Source: Methanobacteriota archaeon (GTDB lineage: Archaea > Halobacteriota > Methanomicrobia > Methanomicrobiales > Methanoculleaceae). From it: DNA of 64,000 nt. Below the pieces are notes generated by a model. It did no database searches. It had not been told where the DNA came from and saw only the letters and a program-made list of their open reading frames with translations. Numbering within the stretch: the stretch's first letter is position 1; every line of letters begins with the position of its first letter. This document shows positions 54,905 to 62,989 of the stretch, piece after piece. The position numbers were made by a program, and so were the translations under genes. The stretch lies in assembly GCA_016841955.1 (NCBI GenBank), contig JAENYE010000002.1, forward strand, positions 44,769 through 108,768. Direction: 5' to 3'.

Positions 54905-55061
54905 TCAAGCTCCGTTCCTGCCGGGACGTCGCATATCGCCACTCGGGGGAGGGGCCGGGAGGGGGTGTCCCCCTCCCGGTAGCGGTGTTTAGGGACTACC
55001 TCGATCATAAGGCTTTATGGAGTGGGCCAGCAATCCCCATATATCAAGGAGATGGACGAGA

Positions 55062-55733
55062 ATGGCGTCACCCCACCCCTCCTCCCCGCAAGATTTCGTT
55101 ACCTTCCCCCTCAGAACCCTCAATCCCACCACAAAACGCATCGTAACACTCCTCGCCACCGGCAACCACACACAGAGCCAGACCGCCCGCATCGTCGGAG
55201 TGTCGCGCCAGTACGTTGCCCAGGTTGTCAAAAAGTTCCTAGATCTCGGCCTTCTCAAACCGTCGCCCCGCACGGCAGATAAAAACAAGTGGTTCGAGGC
55301 ATCCTCATCTCTCAGACACGTACTCGAGAGCGGAGCCTTTGAAAACCTGTATTCCTGTCGGGTCCCCCACGTCAGAGTCAAGTACTGCTATATCGTCGAC
55401 GCCCCTCTCGTTCTCGACAGCAACTCCCCCTCACAGACCTTCTACATCAAATCATGGAATCCGAGAGGTGGCCCGCGACACAAATTCATAGTTCCCGGCT
55501 CTATCGGCATCGCCATCGACGTCCATCCGGGTTGTATCATTGCCTACCCCGTCGCCGGCCAGAATATCCTTGTCGAAACCATCGAAGATGGCGACCTCAG
55601 AGCCAAGGTCGCCATCCACGACGCAGTACACGCATGGGCCAAAAAACAGGGTCTCTTTGGGCGGCACATCACACTCAGCGACCCCACACTCACATGCAAC
55701 CATGCTCCCAAGCGCCAACTCCGAAGAACGTGA
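55062..55733 (+). CDS. Helix-turn-helix protein, possibly shortened by a frameshift
   Basis: 223 aa from the ATG at 55062, which has AAGGAG 10 nt upstream; an in-frame ATG at 55017 lacks a site. The N-terminal helix-turn-helix is QSQTARIVGVSRQYVAQVVK (about 39-58). The remaining part is a mixed domain of unknown type with FYIKSWNPRGG, VHPGCIIAYPVAGQNILVE, and HDAVHAWAKKQG. The end, NHAPKRQLRRT, is abrupt; the +1 frame continues with ANSEEREKVGNGHIEAF, so the gene may be frameshifted near 55710. It lies beside a tRNA-Thr fragment, so it could belong to an integrated element. Confidence 0.55.
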   Translation: MASPHPSSPQDFVTFPLRTLNPTTKRIVTLLATGNHTQSQTARIVGVSRQYVAQVVKKFLDLGLLKPSPRTADKNKWFEASSSLRHVLESGAFENLYSCRVPHVRVKYCYIVDAPLVLDSNSPSQTFYIKSWNPRGGPRHKFIVPGSIGIAIDVHPGCIIAYPVAGQNILVETIEDGDLRAKVAIHDAVHAWAKKQGLFGRHITLSDPTLTCNHAPKRQLRRT

Positions 55734-55904
55734 AAAAGTAGGGAATGGTCACATAGAGGCCTTTATTCCGAGAAACAACTCATCTCCTGTATAACCTGGT
55801 GAGATCGTGGAAGACGGCGGGTACGGGACAAAGAATCGAACCTGAAGTTAGGATGCGATAGCCGGAAATCAAACCTATCAGGGCTTTTGACCTAGCTAAA
55901 ACAG

Positions 55905-55965
55905 AGCCTCAGGCGAGATTCGAACTCGCGACCTCGTCCGTACCAAGGACGCGCTCTACCAGAGC
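55905..55965 (-). tRNA. tRNA-Thr (GGU) fragment or degenerate tRNA
   Basis: On the minus strand the anticodon arm (CGTCC-TTGGTAC-GGACG, anticodon GGT), the T arm (GCGAG-TTCGAAT-CTCGC) and the 3' acceptor strand CTGAGGC are perfect. The matching 5' acceptor strand GCCTCAG and most of the D loop are absent; the sequence there reads CTGGGCGGCGCTC. So only about positions 17-73 are tRNA-like. It may be an attachment-site remnant of an integrated element or a pseudo-tRNA. Confidence 0.65.
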
Positions 55966-56112
55966 GCCGCCCAGCCTGCGACGATGGGTATCGAGACAGG
56001 ATACCTTTACCCCAGATGGGTATACCCAAAGTATGCCCTGCGGGCCCGATTTGCCCAAATAGAATAAACAAAACACTCTGTTGGCAGATCAACAACAACC
56101 TTTATTGCCCCG

Positions 56113-56131
56113 TTCACACACATTGTGTGAA
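56113..56131. promoter_or_regulatory. Perfect palindrome ahead of the thioredoxin gene
   Basis: TTCACACA-CAT-TGTGTGAA, 8-bp arms, ending 13 bp before the ATG at 56145. An AT-rich TTTATTG lies about 45 bp before the gene. It could be an operator or an RNA hairpin over the ribosome binding region. Confidence 0.6.
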
Positions 56132-56144
56132 TGGGGTACAGCCT

Positions 56145-56432
56145 ATGGGAAAACCGGTTTTAATGGATTTTTTCGCCGAGTGGTGCGGTCCGTGCCACCA
56201 GCAGACACCGATCATCGATGAGCTCAAAGCGAGAATGGGCGACCAGGTCGATATCAGAAAGATCGACGTTGGCGTCGATTCCGAACAGACGCGGCAGTAC
56301 GCCGCGAAATACGACATCCAGTTCGTACCTACGCTCGTCATCGAGAAAGACGGGGCCCTCGTCCAGAAACTGGTGGGCGTCCAGGATCTCAACAGGCTTG
56401 AGAGCATCTTAAAACCGCTGGTGGAGCAGTGA
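56145..56432 (+). CDS. Thioredoxin-family protein
   Basis: 95 aa from the ATG at 56145; the longer open frame upstream has no good start. The redox motif is FAEWCGPCHQQTPIID (CGPC, about residues 12-15), the cis-Pro is in IQFVPTLVIEKDG, and the length is that of a single thioredoxin domain. It reduces disulphides in the cytoplasm. The gene overlaps the Fno gene by 4 bp (GTGA), so F420H2-derived NADPH may feed its reductase. Confidence 0.92.
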   Translation: MGKPVLMDFFAEWCGPCHQQTPIIDELKARMGDQVDIRKIDVGVDSEQTRQYAAKYDIQFVPTLVIEKDGALVQKLVGVQDLNRLESILKPLVEQ

Positions 56433-57079
56433 AGATCGGTATCGTTGGCGGAACCGGCGAGATCGGGGAGGGCATGGCACTCCGGCTCTCTCCGAAGTAC
56501 GATGTTATCGTGGGGTCTCGCGAGGAGGCAAAGGCGATCGCAGCCTGCGAAACCTGCCGGGAGACCCTGCAGGAGCGGAACCTCTCGTGCAGCCTGCTCG
56601 GCGTCTCCAACCAGGGTGCGGTCGACGAGGCTGATATCGTCGTCCTCGCGATACCGTTCAAGCACGTGGCTCCCACCCTGAAAGCCCTGACCGGGTTTGA
56701 TGACAAGATCGTCGTCAGTCCCGTCAACCCGATCGAGCGCACGACCTACTTCTACTACGCCCCTCCGCCGGAGGGCTCGGCGGCGATGATGATCAAGGGA
56801 ATGCTCCCCGCGAGCGCGACCGTCTGTGCCGCGTTCAACAACATCGCCGCAAACAAATGGCAGGTGCTCGACGAGGAGCTCGATTACTCGGTCGCCGTCT
56901 GCTGTGACGACGACGGGGCCAAGCAGACGGTGATGGATATCGTCAACAACGTATCGAGCCTCCGCGCCTACGATGCGGGGCCGCTTGCGGCCGCATCCAT
57001 CGTCGAGAGCATCACACCCCTCCTCCTCAACATCGCCCGCTTCAACAGGATGCGGGACGTCGGCGTGAAATTCATATAA
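56429..57079 (+). CDS. npdG: F420H2:NADP+ oxidoreductase (NADPH-dependent F420 reductase)
   Basis: 216 aa; GTG start overlapping the thioredoxin stop. The nucleotide-binding motif is KIGIVGGTGEIGEGMALRL, then SREEAKA typical for NADP preference, DEADIVVLAIPFKH, and VVSPVNPIERTT. It moves hydride between coenzyme F420 and NADP+, giving NADPH for biosynthesis. The length and the order of motifs match archaeal Fno. Operon with thioredoxin. Confidence 0.92.
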   Translation: MKIGIVGGTGEIGEGMALRLSPKYDVIVGSREEAKAIAACETCRETLQERNLSCSLLGVSNQGAVDEADIVVLAIPFKHVAPTLKALTGFDDKIVVSPVNPIERTTYFYYAPPPEGSAAMMIKGMLPASATVCAAFNNIAANKWQVLDEELDYSVAVCCDDDGAKQTVMDIVNNVSSLRAYDAGPLAAASIVESITPLLLNIARFNRMRDVGVKFI

Positions 57080-57246
57080 CATTTTTTGGCCCGGAGGGGG
57101 GCGGAGAGCCGGACTTCCACTGAGTTTTGGTTTGTGGCGCCCGTGGACTTTACTCGCTCTGGTGGTAAGTAAACCCCTAGGACAGCAAGCATGCCAAAAC
57201 GGCTTTTTCCTGGATGGGCCCCGTTCAGTGCACCGTGGGAGTATCA

Positions 57247-57416
57247 CACCTCCGGTGCTCGAACTCCGCCTCCCCCTCCGGGGCACGCGTCGTTTATCGC
57301 CACGGGGGGAACGACTGCCGGAACGGCAGGAGTTCGAGAAACCCGAAGGGTTTCGCTGTGGGGACAGGGGAGGGGGGTCTCCCCCCTCCCCTGAAACCCC
57401 TCGCACCTAACGGTGC
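57247..57416. repeat. Three hairpin repeats, two stem types
   Basis: CACC-TCC-GGTG (57247-57257), GAAACCC-GAA-GGGTTTC (57338-57354, opposite orientation) and GCACC-TAAC-GGTGC (57403-57416). The gap 57080-57747 has no supported gene. Confidence 0.65.
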
Positions 57417-57747
57417 TCGTGCTCCTGCCCTTCGGCCAGTCGCACTCCCCCATACGCGACATCCAGTGGAAAGCCGTGTCCCGGAGCGCGAACAATAGAC
57501 AAAGTTCCAGAACTAAAGGAAACCAAGTAGAGCAAGCAAGGTCCGCCCTCAAGGGCAACACTGCCGCACATCCTGCAACATGCTTGAACTCGGTTCCCGG
57601 ATGCCAGCGACACTTCGGCGGGACATTACCACCCTGCTCGGGGGCTCACACTCTCTTTCCGCATCGCACTTCTGTCATGCCCCCAAGGGGCATGCACATA
57701 TCCCGGGGTACGCCAAACCATTCTGTACGAAAGTCCGGGTGCCGAGA

Positions 57748-58290
57748 ATGCTGGATCAGGAGTTCGAACGGATCGGAAAGAGGCTCTTTGTGGAAGGGCT
57801 TGTAGGAGCGAATTTCGGGAACATGAGTGTCAGGGGCGAGGGCGGGTTCTCCATCACCCGGACCGGCGCGTACCTCGACGCGGGGGAGATGCCGGTCTTT
57901 GTGCCCGATGCGGGCGACGCCCCGCGTGAAGCATCGAGCGAGTACCGGGTCCACCGGGCGGTCTACCGGGAGACGCCCCATTGCGCGATCGTCCACGCCC
58001 ACCCGGTCCACGCCGTCGCCGCCTCGCTCGATGCCGACCTCGTCCGGCCGGCCGACAGCGAGGGAGGGATGCTCTGCCCGGCAATCCCGGTCGTTACCGG
58101 GAGCCCCGGGACCGACGAGATCGCGCAGAACGTCGCCGGGGCGCTCCGCGACGGCCATATCGTCATCGTCCGGGGACACGGGACGTTTGCTGCCGGAAAA
58201 ACGCTCGATGAGGCGTATATCTACACCTCGATCGCCGAGTATGCCTGCCGGATCCTCTTTTTATCGGGGAGGCTTCGGGGGGTTCTGTAA
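57748..58290 (+). CDS. Class II aldolase (fuculose-phosphate-aldolase type)
   Basis: 180 aa from the ATG at 57748; the open frame upstream is repeat DNA. Features: GLVGANFGNMSVRGEGGF near the start, zinc ligands in CAIVHAHPVHAVAAS, and VIVRGHGTFAAGKTLDEA with a third ligand His. Family members cleave sugar phosphates; methanogen members have been linked to fuculose-1-phosphate and related substrates, but the substrate here is not known. Its last 30 bp overlap the end of the convergent aglJ gene. Confidence 0.88.
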   Translation: MLDQEFERIGKRLFVEGLVGANFGNMSVRGEGGFSITRTGAYLDAGEMPVFVPDAGDAPREASSEYRVHRAVYRETPHCAIVHAHPVHAVAASLDADLVRPADSEGGMLCPAIPVVTGSPGTDEIAQNVAGALRDGHIVIVRGHGTFAAGKTLDEAYIYTSIAEYACRILFLSGRLRGVL

Positions 58291-59187
58291 CTGCTCGATC
58301 TGGCGGGTGGTCTCGCGGTGAAACCCGAGCAGCATGTCGCTGATCACGCCGAACATGAAGATCTGAAAGCCCATCGTGATCAGGAGGACCGTGAGGATGG
58401 TGAGCGGCAGGTGCTCGATGTTCTTGAGCCATTCGAGGACGACGTAGACACCGATGACGCCCCCGATAAGCGATATGAAGAGGCCGATGATCCCGAAGTA
58501 AAAGATCGGGTTGTTCATCTTCGCGAGCCGGTATATGGTCGAGAAGATCCGCAGGCCGTCCTGGAACGGGTTTAACTTGGTGACGGTGCCGGGCCTCGCG
58601 AGGTACCGGACCGGGACGACCGTGACCCGCTGTCCGTTCCTCACCGCCTCGACCGCCATCTCCGTCTCGATCTCGAACCCCGCTTCTTTGAGGGTCATCT
58701 GCCGGATCGAATGAAGGGTAAAGGCGCGGTAGCCGGAGAGGATGTCGCGGAGGTCTTTGCCGTGTGCTATCTTGAACATCAGGTTGAGGATCTGGTTGCC
58801 GAGGAGGTTTAACCCCGTGAATGCTCCCGCCTCGGGGTTGACGAGGCGGTCGCCGATGATGTGATCGAATCCTCGGCCGAGGGGTTCGAGCATTTTATCC
58901 GCGTCATCCGGCGAGTAGGTGCCGTCGCCGTCGAGCATGAGCACGTAGGGCTCATCGATGATCCCCACGGCCTCGATGATGGCGTTGCCCTTTCCCTTTC
59001 CCGCCTGTGTCCGGACAACCGCTCCTGCGGCTCGTGCGATATCGGGTGTTCCGTCGGTGCTGTTCCCGTCCATGACGAGAATGTGGCGAAAACCGCGTTG
59101 CCGGAACCCCTCGACCAGCTCGCCGATCGTCGGGGCCTCGTTCAGCGTGGGGATGAAGATGCAGACTTCATCTCGCTCGACGTTCAT
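58261..59187 (-). CDS. aglJ: Glycosyltransferase, AglJ type (dolichol-linked sugar transfer)
   Basis: 308 aa. A GT2 domain: FIPTLNEAPTIGELVEGF, VMDGNSTDGT, and the metal-binding MLDGDGTYSPDDAD, then GFNLLGNQ-like FTGLNLLGNQILNL and EIETEMAVEAVRNGQ. Two helices at the C-terminus (about 220-245 and 260-285). AglJ adds the first sugar to the dolichol carrier in N-glycosylation of S-layer proteins. The family match is good; the added sugar is unknown. Divergent from the DUF99 gene, 39 bp apart. Confidence 0.88.
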   Translation of the reverse strand: MNVERDEVCIFIPTLNEAPTIGELVEGFRQRGFRHILVMDGNSTDGTPDIARAAGAVVRTQAGKGKGNAIIEAVGIIDEPYVLMLDGDGTYSPDDADKMLEPLGRGFDHIIGDRLVNPEAGAFTGLNLLGNQILNLMFKIAHGKDLRDILSGYRAFTLHSIRQMTLKEAGFEIETEMAVEAVRNGQRVTVVPVRYLARPGTVTKLNPFQDGLRIFSTIYRLAKMNNPIFYFGIIGLFISLIGGVIGVYVVLEWLKNIEHLPLTILTVLLITMGFQIFMFGVISDMLLGFHRETTRQIEQLQNPPKPPR

Positions 59188-59226
59188 CGGTGTACTATAT
59201 CCGATTTAGCAACATAAGGACTTCGC

Positions 59227-59820
59227 ATGCACGTAGCCAAATCGGGGCTCCGCGCTCTCGGTATCGCCGAGAGTTATTCGGGGCGGGAGCAATCCACCCT
59301 TGCCGGCGTCGTCATGCGAAAGGACCTCCGGATCGACGGGGCGGCCTTCGCCCGGGTGACCGTCGGGGGGTCGGACGCCACCGATGCGGTCATCCGGATC
59401 TTCACCCATCTTGCCCGCCGGGACATCAATCTCCTGATGATCAGCGGGAGCGTCATCGCCTGGTACAACATCATCGACCCGGTGGCGGTGCAGGACGCGA
59501 CCGATCTTCCCGTCATCATAGCCACCTACGAAGAGTCGGATGGGCTCGCGGAGGATATCCGCCGTCACTTCCCCGACGACGCCGCCAGGCTCGCGGCATA
59601 CCGGCGGCTCGGCGACCGGATCCCTGTTCGGCTGCATTCCGGGTATACGCTTTTCATCCGCCCCTACGGCCTCTCTCTCGAGGATGCCGCGAGGCTCTGC
59701 AACGACTTCACGCGTGAAGGAAAGGTGCCCGAGCCGGTCAGGGTGGCGCGGCTCATCGCCCGGGGCGTCGTCCGGTCGTCAGGGTGCGGCGGGTCAGCCC
59801 CTGACGACCATGACCGTTGA
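59227..59820 (+). CDS. DUF99 family protein
   Basis: 197 aa. DUF99 pattern: SGLRALGIAESY at the start, VTVGGSDATDAVIRI, LLMISGSVIAWYNIID and DLPVIIATYE. Fold related to endonuclease V, but function unknown. Shares a short divergent promoter region with aglJ. The 3' end overlaps the uspA end by 27 bp. Confidence 0.88.
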   Translation: MHVAKSGLRALGIAESYSGREQSTLAGVVMRKDLRIDGAAFARVTVGGSDATDAVIRIFTHLARRDINLLMISGSVIAWYNIIDPVAVQDATDLPVIIATYEESDGLAEDIRRHFPDDAARLAAYRRLGDRIPVRLHSGYTLFIRPYGLSLEDAARLCNDFTREGKVPEPVRVARLIARGVVRSSGCGGSAPDDHDR

Positions 59821-60240
59821 CGCCGCGTGATCGACGATGTAGGAACTGACGCTCCCGAGGAAGAAGCGGTCGATCCGGCCCCTGCCGTGCGACCCGACCA
59901 CGGTCAGGTCGGCGCCGAGTTCCTGCGCAAGCGCGGTGATCTCCGCTCCCGGGTGCCCCCAGCGCTTGTGGACGGTTATCCGGACACCGGCTGCGGCCGC
60001 TTCCCGTTCCGCATCGGCGAGGAACTCGTTCGCCTCCCGGTCAAGCGAATCGAGGAGCGCCTGCTGAGCGATATCCGGCGGTTCGAGCTCGTTGAGGATC
60101 AGCGTGGGATACGTGCCGGTCTGGACGACGTGCACGACATGCATGGAGGCCTCCATGGCGCGGGCGATATCCAGAGCCTCTTCGAGCGCCCGGTGGCCGA
60201 TCTCCGACCCGTCGACTGCCACGAGTATCGATTTGAACAT
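59794..60240 (-). CDS. Universal stress protein, UspA family
   Basis: 148 aa, one Usp domain. SILVAVDGSEIGHRALEEA at the start, and the ATP-binding loop VVGSHGRGRIDRFFLGSVS (G-x2-G-x9-G-S pattern) near the C-terminus. Likely binds ATP and acts in stress; partner unknown. Converges with and overlaps the DUF99 gene. Confidence 0.93.
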   Translation of the reverse strand: MFKSILVAVDGSEIGHRALEEALDIARAMEASMHVVHVVQTGTYPTLILNELEPPDIAQQALLDSLDREANEFLADAEREAAAAGVRITVHKRWGHPGAEITALAQELGADLTVVGSHGRGRIDRFFLGSVSSYIVDHAASTVMVVRG

Positions 60241-60295
60241 AATAGTCTCTAGGAGCGTTCCGGTACAAAAACATGGCCTTTGGAGGCGGTCCGCC

Positions 60296-60892
60296 TCATG
60301 CCCTCACCGTATGCTTCGAGATCGTCTTCCCTGTCCGTTTGTCCACAATCTCGACAGTCACCTGTTCACCCGGGGAGAACGTCCCGTCGGAGAGATCCGC
60401 TATCATCTCCTCGCCCGGGTTCCAGTAGGGGGTGCAGCAGCCCTCGCCTTCGAGGAACCTCACCCCGTAGTGATACGATGAGATGAGGAGGTGGCCGTTC
60501 AGTGTCTGGACGATGCAGACTTTCTGGTCGTTCTTGTAGAAGACCGCTTTCAGGCAATCGTTCTCGTATACCGTACTGCCGTTGTTCTTGAGGGTGACCC
60601 TGCTCGCATAGGTCAGCTCCCCGGTACTTTCGCTGGTGTGCGCAATCCCGGTGATCACGATCGGGGGCTCTCCGGGCTCCGTCCACGACCAGGACGGGAT
60701 CATCGCGAGCATCAGCAGCAGGACGAGCGCGGCGAGGATGATGGTTACGGCAACCATCAGAAACGTGCCGTGCGTATCCGAGAGAGCGCCCTCGCTCGTT
60801 TTCGTCCGTCTTACGCGGGCTCCCGGTGAGCCGGAGCGGTGCGGCGCCCTCCGCGCGGCACGGGGCGGCCCGGCCCTAGTACTCCATCCCAT
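60296..60892 (-). CDS. Archaeal type IV pilin-like protein
   Basis: 198 aa. The class III signal sequence is KTSEGALSDTHGTFLMVAV (about 31-49) followed by a hydrophobic core to about 65, matching the archaeal Pilin_N pattern. The rest is a beta-rich extracellular domain with ITGIAHTSESTGELTYASRV and a Cys-Cys pair in GEGCCTPYW. A long basic N-terminus precedes the signal; no shorter in-frame start exists. It overlaps the end of the transglutaminase-like gene by 17 bp, so both are co-transcribed. Confidence 0.8.
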   Translation of the reverse strand: MGWSTRAGPPRAARRAPHRSGSPGARVRRTKTSEGALSDTHGTFLMVAVTIILAALVLLLMLAMIPSWSWTEPGEPPIVITGIAHTSESTGELTYASRVTLKNNGSTVYENDCLKAVFYKNDQKVCIVQTLNGHLLISSYHYGVRFLEGEGCCTPYWNPGEEMIADLSDGTFSPGEQVTVEIVDKRTGKTISKHTVRA

Positions 60893-61778
60893 ACGACTGA
60901 GCCAGGTTCCGGTAACGCCCGTACGTGTACGGGTCCAGCTCTCTGCCCATGCCCCGTATCTTGTTCCACTCGGCGGCGTCGGTATGCTCCCGCCAGATTC
61001 CCTCGAAGGAGTCTCCGTCCGCCACGACGAAGACCTTCGGGTCCGACTTCAGCTTGCCGGTCGCTCCATAGTCCCCTCCGGCATCGGTCGGGATGGACGG
61101 CACGGTGGTCTCGATGAACGCGTACCCGGTGTTCCGGTAGCAGTACTCCGCGGGCGCCCTGATGCCCACGGCCATGTGTGACTCCTGCTCGAATTCGAAG
61201 ACCGCGACGCCGTACCCCAGTTCACGGAGAAGGTACGCGAGCAGAAGCGACTTCTCGTCGCAGTCTCCGTTCTGGTGGTAGAGCACGTGGTACGGATACT
61301 TGGCTGCCGTATCGAACGAATAACCGATGTAGGGGATGTTCTGCACCGTGCTGATCGCGGCCCGCACCTGGTTGTCGCGGTCGGCCTCGGCAGCCCGGAC
61401 GTTGTCGGCCAACTGCTTCAGGTACCGGTCCTGGATGCTCTCGTCGGTAAACTGGAGCCAGTAGTCACGCTCATTGAGGAACGAGGCGGGGTACTTCGTG
61501 GAAAGGTAGTCGTTGACGCCCCGGTAGGCATCGAACCGGATCGAACCCGGTTTGCCGCGGAGAACATACGGGAGGTTGATGGTTTTTTGTCCCGTCTCCA
61601 GGTCTTCGGCGGTGACCCGGGACGAATCGGGGCCCGATATCTCCAGCGTCCCGGCGACCAGCGTTCCTACGGACGAAGAGATCTCCCCGCCCCAGATGAC
61701 GGCTATGCCGAGGACGACAAGGATGACGATAACCTTGCCGACAGGGATTCTGCGCGGACGGTTGCGGTCGCCGGACAT
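60876..61778 (-). CDS. Transglutaminase-like membrane protein
   Basis: 300 aa from the ATG at 61778 (MSGDRNRPRR). One membrane helix (about 15-35, VIVILVVLGIAVIWGG), then an extracellular domain. The likely triad is Cys in NGDCDEKSLLLAYLL, His in ESHMAVGI and the acid in YAFIETT, as in transglutaminase-like proteins. It may cut or cross-link surface proteins. It leads a two-gene unit with the pilin, so the pilin may be its target. A TATA box lies 23-32 bp upstream, so the mRNA is nearly leaderless. Confidence 0.82.
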   Translation of the reverse strand: MSGDRNRPRRIPVGKVIVILVVLGIAVIWGGEISSSVGTLVAGTLEISGPDSSRVTAEDLETGQKTINLPYVLRGKPGSIRFDAYRGVNDYLSTKYPASFLNERDYWLQFTDESIQDRYLKQLADNVRAAEADRDNQVRAAISTVQNIPYIGYSFDTAAKYPYHVLYHQNGDCDEKSLLLAYLLRELGYGVAVFEFEQESHMAVGIRAPAEYCYRNTGYAFIETTVPSIPTDAGGDYGATGKLKSDPKVFVVADGDSFEGIWREHTDAAEWNKIRGMGRELDPYTYGRYRNLAQSYGMEY

Positions 61779-61800
61779 ACGAATGAGAAATTCATTATCA

Positions 61801-61810
61801 AATATATAAA
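61801..61810 (-). promoter_or_regulatory. TATA box of the transglutaminase-like gene
   Basis: TTTATATATT on the minus strand, 23-32 bp before the start codon at 61778. Confidence 0.65.
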
Positions 61811-61993
61811 GATTTTCAAAATAATCCGGGGCGCCGGGGAACCGGCAGGAGATATTGCCCAGGGCATCCGGCCATAAGGCCGGAAGTCCGCGAGATGTTC
61901 CCCGTTCGATCTTCGGGTTCCGGCAGCGGCTGCAGGCGCACCCGGAGAGTACGCAGGGGTAAACCTTCTTCTCTTTCAAGCCCAGGGGGGATC

Positions 61994-62932
61994 ATGGCAG
62001 AAGCAGAACGATCCCAACTACCCGGATACGTACGCCTATCCGGGAGCGGCGAACTGGAGGAGCGTGCGCGGCGGGCGCACGAGGTGCTCCGCGACTGCGT
62101 CGTCTGCCCCCAGGAGTGCCACGTGAACCGCATCGAGGACGAACTGGGGTTCTGCCGGACCGGCCTCCTGCCGAGTGTCTCGAGTTACAGCCCGCATTTC
62201 GGCGAAGAGCCCCCGCTCGTGGGGAGGAACGGGTCGGGGACGATATTCTTCGCAGGCTGCAACATGCGGTGCGAGTTCTGCCAGAACTACGAGATCAGCC
62301 AGTGCGGGGTCGGCTACGCGGTCTCGGACGAAGACCTCGCCGGGATCATGCTCCACCTGCAGGAACGCCGGTGCCACAACATCAACCTCGTCTCCCCCTC
62401 GCACGTCGTCCCCCAGATCCTCGGTGCGGTCGCCCTCGCCGCCCCCCAAGGCCTCAACGTCCCGCTGGTCTACAACAGCGGGGGCTACGACTCAGTGGAC
62501 ACCCTGCGGCTCCTCGACGGCGTCATCGATATCTACATGCCGGACGCGAAGTACGGGCGGGACGACGTGGCGCTGGAACTCTCCCATGCCCCCGGATACA
62601 CCGCCCGCATGCAGGCTGCGCTAGCGGAGATGCACCGGCAGGTCGGGGACCTGGTGATCAGGGACGGCCTTGCGGTGCGGGGCATGATCATCAGGCACCT
62701 GGTGCTCCCCGGAAACCTTGCAAACAGCGAGATAGTGCTCAAGTTCATCGCAGAAGAGATCTCGCGGGACTCCTACGTGAACATCATGGCCCAGTATCGC
62801 CCGGCATGGAGAGTGGCCGAGGGAGGGAGGAGCCCGGTGCTTGCGGCGTTGCAGCGCCCGATCACGTCGCGGGAGTACCGGTATGCCGTCCGTTGCGCAA
62901 AGGAGAACGGCCTCTCACGGGGGTTCCCGTGA
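61994..62932 (+). CDS. Radical SAM protein, PflX/COG1313 type
   Basis: 312 aa from the ATG at 61994, with GGGGGG 3-8 nt upstream. The radical SAM Cys motif is GCNMRCEFCQNYEIS (CxxxCxxC). N-terminal Cys residues (CVVCPQECHVN, GFCRTG) add to the pattern of COG1313 proteins, with FGEEPPLVGRNGSGTIFF before it and DIYMPDAKYG later. It is related to pyruvate-formate-lyase activating enzymes but its target is unknown. Divergent from the transglutaminase-like gene. Confidence 0.9.
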   Translation: MAEAERSQLPGYVRLSGSGELEERARRAHEVLRDCVVCPQECHVNRIEDELGFCRTGLLPSVSSYSPHFGEEPPLVGRNGSGTIFFAGCNMRCEFCQNYEISQCGVGYAVSDEDLAGIMLHLQERRCHNINLVSPSHVVPQILGAVALAAPQGLNVPLVYNSGGYDSVDTLRLLDGVIDIYMPDAKYGRDDVALELSHAPGYTARMQAALAEMHRQVGDLVIRDGLAVRGMIIRHLVLPGNLANSEIVLKFIAEEISRDSYVNIMAQYRPAWRVAEGGRSPVLAALQRPITSREYRYAVRCAKENGLSRGFP

Positions 62933-62989
62933 GAGACGGACAGGGATACCGCCACCAAAAGAATATTCACTCAAACAGCCCAGGATTGT

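Noticed and set aside
54741..54992. Possible 83-residue protein after secD
   Set aside because: Runs into a hairpin repeat and has no start signal or motif.
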